Shown here piece by piece: positions 30,701-32,904 of a DNA stretch of 32,904 bases; the stretch's first letter is position 1, and every line of letters starts with the position of its first letter. The stretch covers positions 1-32,904 of the forward strand of contig CACJAC010000013.1 in the NCBI GenBank assembly GCA_902591275.1, read 5' to 3'. The position numbers and the translations under genes are program-made. Source of the DNA: an uncultured Prochlorococcus sp. GTDB taxonomy: Bacteria > Cyanobacteriota > Cyanobacteriia > PCC-6307 > Cyanobiaceae. The notes under the pieces were generated by a model, which worked only from the letters and a program-made list of their open reading frames with translations, was not told where the DNA came from and made no database searches.

Positions 30701-32904
30701 TATCTTTTGAAATCGTTCCGTTCCGACTTTCCTTCACTGATGATAATGCAATAAAATGGAAGTTCGAAGAGGTAAATGATTCAGGTGAAAAATATATACA
30801 AATTTATAAATATAATGAATCAAATTTTGATCAAGTAGCAACTATAAAAAAAGATGAATCAATTGGTAAACATACATTTAATATTTCTTCTGATCTAAAT
30901 GATTTTTCTTATCAAGATTTCCTTAATAATAAAACAATCACCTTAGTTGATGAAGATGGTACGAAAATAACAGCCTATGCCAATAATCAGAACGATAATC
31001 TGAACCCACTTATTTATGTTGTTACCAAGGATTTAGATGCAAGTATTGATTTAGCAAATGAATTAAAGTCTTTATTGGGTAGTAATAATGTTGAGATAAA
31101 AACATCATCACTAATAAAAAATGATTTAAAAATTAATGATGAAATAATCGATGCAAATGATCTTAAGAAACTTTCTTCACATATAAATGGAATACTCGAT
31201 GCTAGTAGTGTACAAATAATAAAAGGCACTCTTTCTGATATTCAATCTAATTACTCTTCCGATGGTATAAGTGGTCTTGGTAGTGAGGAATTGATAATTA
31301 AAGATCAAACTATAAATGCATCCGATTTAAAAAATTTAGATGCTTTAACGACTGGATTAATTGATGCAACATCTGCTTCCAAACTAATTGGTAATAGTGA
31401 TGACATAAAAAATATCAGAGAGTCGGATGGAATAAAAATTGATCCTTCTCTATTTTCTAATAGTGGAACTGGTTTTAAATTTACGGATAAGGAGACTCTT
31501 ATAACGGCTGTAAAAGTATATGGTAATGGTTCTGAAAATGGTATCGAAACTTATGGAAATATTAATACTTGGAATGTAAGTGCAATAACTGATTTTTCTA
31601 ACCTTTTTAAAGATCTATGGACATTCAATCAAGATATAAGTAATTGGGATGTAAGCAATGGAACTGATTTCTCAAATATGTTTTATAACTCACAATCATT
31701 TAATCAGGATATAGGCAACTGGGATGTAAGTAATGGAACTAATTTTTCAGGGATGTTTTCATTTGCATACGACTTTAATCAAGATATAAGTAATTGGGAT
31801 GTAAGCAATGGAACTGATTTTAACTCTATGTTCAAGCGAGCATACGACTTTAATCAGGATATTGGAGATTGGGATGTAAGTAATGGAAATGATTTTAGTT
31901 ATATCTTAAGTGAAACTTCTGCATTTAATCAGGATATAGGTGAGTGGAACGTTAGCAAAGGAACTAATTTTGAATGGATGTTGGCCTATTCATATAACTT
32001 TAATCAGGATATTGGAGATTGGGATGTAAGCAATGGAACTAACTTTAATTCAATGCTGACGGCTACTGCCATTAATCAGGATATTGGTGAATGGGATGTA
32101 AGCAATGGGACTGATTTTAGTTACATGTTTTTTAAGGCATCAGATTTTGATGGGGATATAGGCAATTGGGATGTTAGTGATGGGACTAATTTCAAGAGAA
32201 TGTTTGCTTTATCTGCGTTTAATCAGGATATAGGTGAGTGGAACGTTAGCAAAGGAACTGATTTTAGTGAGATGTTTACTAATGTAACTAACTTTAATCA
32301 GGATATAGGCAGTTGGGATGTCAGTTCTGGGGAAGATTTTCATTCTATGTTTTCCTTAGCATCTTCATTTAATCAAGATATAAGTAATTGGGATGTAAGC
32401 GAGGGTACTAGTTTCGCTTACATGTTTAATGAGGCTCCAGAATTTGATCATGATTTAAGCAGCTGGAACATAAAAGAAAGTGCCTCCTTAAATTCAATGT
32501 TTGAGGGAGCTAATCTGATGCAAACAAATCAAGGATTTAGCTCTACCCCAACTTTTACTGATTTTAATCAATCCAAGTTAATTATTGATACCTCATCTCC
32601 ACTAATTACAGGCCCTTCGAATAATCAAACATCAGGAACAAGTGCTGGAATAACTGGATCAAAAATTACCATTAATGAAAATTCAACTACGGTTTATACC
32701 TTCAAAGCAAATGAGAGTGTCACTTGGGATTTTGATGATAGTGATCTCTATGGAAATGGTGGTAGAGACGTATCTAAATTCTCTATCAATTCCAATACTG
32801 GTGCTCTAACTTTTTCAAGTGCTCCAGATTATGAGTCACCTACTGATCACAACTCAGATAATGATTATGTAGTTGTTGTAAGGGCAACTGATAGTGCGGG
32901 GAAT
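27790..32904 (+). CDS. Giant modular surface/secreted protein, 3' end outside the window
   Basis: ATG 27790 opens a frame that stays open for 1705 codons to the window end. There is no signal peptide (MTIFDVPEFEWTTSL), as in type I-secreted giants that carry a C-terminal signal. Modules in order: (1) residues about 10-455, seven beta-propeller-type repeats of about 57 residues or longer (consensus DSANAITIGSDGSIYIAG … DGDLDG … DAFISKFNPDGSKEWTRLVG), enough for one seven-bladed propeller; (2) two cadherin-like repeats (EPTDISLSSSSFNENISSGS … LKTTDSGGLSYEE), about 470-670; (3) a long beta-rich region of about 590 residues without recognised family; (4) 13 BspA/DUF285-type repeats of about 25 residues (FNQDIGNWDVSNGTDF…MF), about 1258-1570; (5) another cadherin-like unit up to the edge. 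It is likely an adhesin or cell-surface protein; Asp-rich motifs suggest calcium binding. Confidence 0.85.
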   Translation, partial: MTIFDVPEFEWTTSLSSSPEYLGDSANAITIGSDGSIYIAGYTEGDLDGNQLKGTQDAFITKYNSNSYVQKDWTKTVGSSVDDWITASLDDYFATNINSITTGSDGSIYIAGYTEGKIDGETFNGGNTDAFISKYSSNGVRNWTRLLVPFDDPFGIYENDNDLSMPFPNLGGELIDDSANAITVASDGSIYIAGQIETEDTLGFSFADSSDAFISKYNPNGTKDWTRIFGSHISGPLDLLEDDPYLFSYDEYPHHDSANAITIGSDGSIYIAGDTDGDLDGQKNNGLIDVFISKFNPDGSKEWTRLVGSSDDDSANAITIGSDGSIYIAGDTDGDLDGQKNNGLIDVFISKFNPDGSKEWTRLVGSSDRDSANSITTGSDGSIFITGNTRGDFDGQTFNGGYAFTDTFISKFNSDGSKNGSILFGFENSSGNGITTGNDGSIYIAGNEGKDHDIFISKLSEESISILFPQEPTDISLSSSSFNENISSGSVVSNLSTEDEDASDTHTYSLVSGSGDTDNAAFTIKGNQLKINSSPDYETKSSYSIRLKTTDSGGLSYEEAFTLSVNDVNEEPTDISLSSSSFNENISSGSVVSNLSTEDEDASDTHTYSLVSGSGDTDNAAFTIKGNQLKINSSPDYETKSSYSIRLKTTDSGGLTYEESVDLDVNDLTDENGSSSNGDLIELIENYLSLLGNISPSLEIKGGNIDISYKSNEYIFSLDQLIFKGKITDLESSSEIDAEYTLNGSLKLSGKNNSANAEIYKNLTADFNVNTLYKFNDNTSSSITQFDSEDLYIDIIGEFEIKDDDLGRPKIESNPDNYQLIINKDNKGDDPKFEFSINNEIDSSTVSLKKNDKLVYELIETLSNGKAILNISGDFFNFYDFTINSTLNVLNGDIFGLFDKNDFSFNASSEFKDQDIKFSFSENNEFYLENILEGLDFTTNDIKIIDINLIPGTQANTISSTSSLNREINAISFEIVPFRLSFTDDNAIKWKFEEVNDSGEKYIQIYKYNESNFDQVATIKKDESIGKHTFNISSDLNDFSYQDFLNNKTITLVDEDGTKITAYANNQNDNLNPLIYVVTKDLDASIDLANELKSLLGSNNVEIKTSSLIKNDLKINDEIIDANDLKKLSSHINGILDASSVQIIKGTLSDIQSNYSSDGISGLGSEELIIKDQTINASDLKNLDALTTGLIDATSASKLIGNSDDIKNIRESDGIKIDPSLFSNSGTGFKFTDKETLITAVKVYGNGSENGIETYGNINTWNVSAITDFSNLFKDLWTFNQDISNWDVSNGTDFSNMFYNSQSFNQDIGNWDVSNGTNFSGMFSFAYDFNQDISNWDVSNGTDFNSMFKRAYDFNQDIGDWDVSNGNDFSYILSETSAFNQDIGEWNVSKGTNFEWMLAYSYNFNQDIGDWDVSNGTNFNSMLTATAINQDIGEWDVSNGTDFSYMFFKASDFDGDIGNWDVSDGTNFKRMFALSAFNQDIGEWNVSKGTDFSEMFTNVTNFNQDIGSWDVSSGEDFHSMFSLASSFNQDISNWDVSEGTSFAYMFNEAPEFDHDLSSWNIKESASLNSMFEGANLMQTNQGFSSTPTFTDFNQSKLIIDTSSPLITGPSNNQTSGTSAGITGSKITINENSTTVYTFKANESVTWDFDDSDLYGNGGRDVSKFSINSNTGALTFSSAPDYESPTDHNSDNDYVVVVRATDSAGN
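28555..28896 (+). repeat. 171-bp tandem duplication of a propeller blade
   Basis: Two adjacent 171-bp units (28555-28725 and 28726-28896) are nearly identical. They differ at a few bases such as ATATATATAGCT versus TTTATATTGCT and at the ends. Each encodes one 57-residue blade. The other blades are clearly more divergent. Confidence 0.85.
29198..29747 (+). repeat. 300-bp-period direct repeat with 250 identical bases
   Basis: 29198-29447 is identical base for base to 29498-29747. The 50-bp parts between the identical blocks differ (GGACTATCTTAT versus GGTCTTACTTAT onward). Each unit encodes one cadherin-like domain. This indicates recent duplication or gene conversion. Confidence 0.9.
31560..32500 (+). 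repeat. Array of 13 BspA/DUF285-type repeats
   Basis: A 75-78-bp unit encoding about 25 residues, of the form FNQDIGxWDVSNGTDFxxMFxxA. Thirteen W-D/N-V/I cores can be counted (first NTWNVSAITDF, last SSWNIKESASL). Interior units are similar at DNA level (GATATAGGCAATTGGGATGT), outer ones less so, suggesting growth from within the array. Confidence 0.85.

Noticed and set aside
30031-31229. Two antisense ORFs inside the giant protein gene
   Set aside because: Both are shadows of the long forward frame; no start signal or family motif.
27790-32904. CRISPR-like arrays suggested by regular repeats
   Set aside because: The repeats are in-frame protein domains of 171, 300 and about 75 bp without constant-length unique spacers.

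Overview
The window is very AT-rich, densely packed DNA that I read as marine picocyanobacterial, most probably Prochlorococcus. The grounds are high-light-inducible (Hli) proteins ending in TGQ-I/L-PG, a PsbN-like protein, a DUF1651-like gene, many genes of 38-90 codons, and secreted proteins whose N-terminus resembles the MKRLLLPLLA-ALPTAVNA leader seen in this genus. The content is typical of a genomic island. Clade assignment (HL or LL) is not possible from this sequence alone.

Layout. 1-4.9 kb: the end of a UDP-glucose dehydrogenase, a class I glutamine-amidotransferase-like gene broken by a stop codon, and a large MscS-type channel. 4.9-8.3 kb: mostly minus-strand small genes (NTF2-like, TPR, membrane protein, DUF1353, methyltransferase), several starting with an ATGAAACG(C/T)TT leader. 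8.3-9.2 kb: decayed DNA. 9.2 kb: an intact tRNA-Ala(GGC). 9.5-12.7 kb: an ion-channel-like protein with an aberrant selectivity filter, a periplasmic solute-binding protein and a dicarboxylate/amino-acid symporter. 12.9-14.3 kb: an intact, inverted paralogue of the broken amidotransferase. 14.4-19.6 kb: gene fragments, tiny genes, two Hli genes, a PsbN-like gene and small membrane proteins. 19.8-26.5 kb: a complete siderophore-type uptake system (permease, ATPase, TonB-dependent receptor, binding protein, TonB, ExbB, ExbD). 26.5-26.7 kb: two tRNA remnants. 26.9-27.6 kb: a putative outer-membrane protein. 27.8 kb to the end: the first 1705 codons of a giant modular surface or secreted protein that runs off the window.

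How it fits together. The intact tRNA-Ala at 9195-9267 and a 3'-half tRNA-Ala remnant at about 26611-26659 lie in the same orientation and bracket about 17.4 kb, with a tRNA-Pro remnant immediately inside the right end. This is the footprint expected from integration at tRNA genes and recalls the tycheposon elements described in Prochlorococcus. No recombinase is present, so the element is either non-autonomous or decayed. The iron system is the clearest cargo.

The least explained structures are: (a) a leader element of about 44 nt, beginning ATTGACAGTCGATCTAAAAT, found four times, twice placed exactly 44 nt before an ATG; (b) an ATGAAACG(C/T)TT leader found in front of genes and as orphan mini-ORFs; (c) an inverted duplication linking 8.6-8.9 kb to 14.6-14.9 kb; (d) a frameshift in a poly-T tract at the start of the iron permease gene. 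All identifications rest on reading motifs by eye; no database search was possible.
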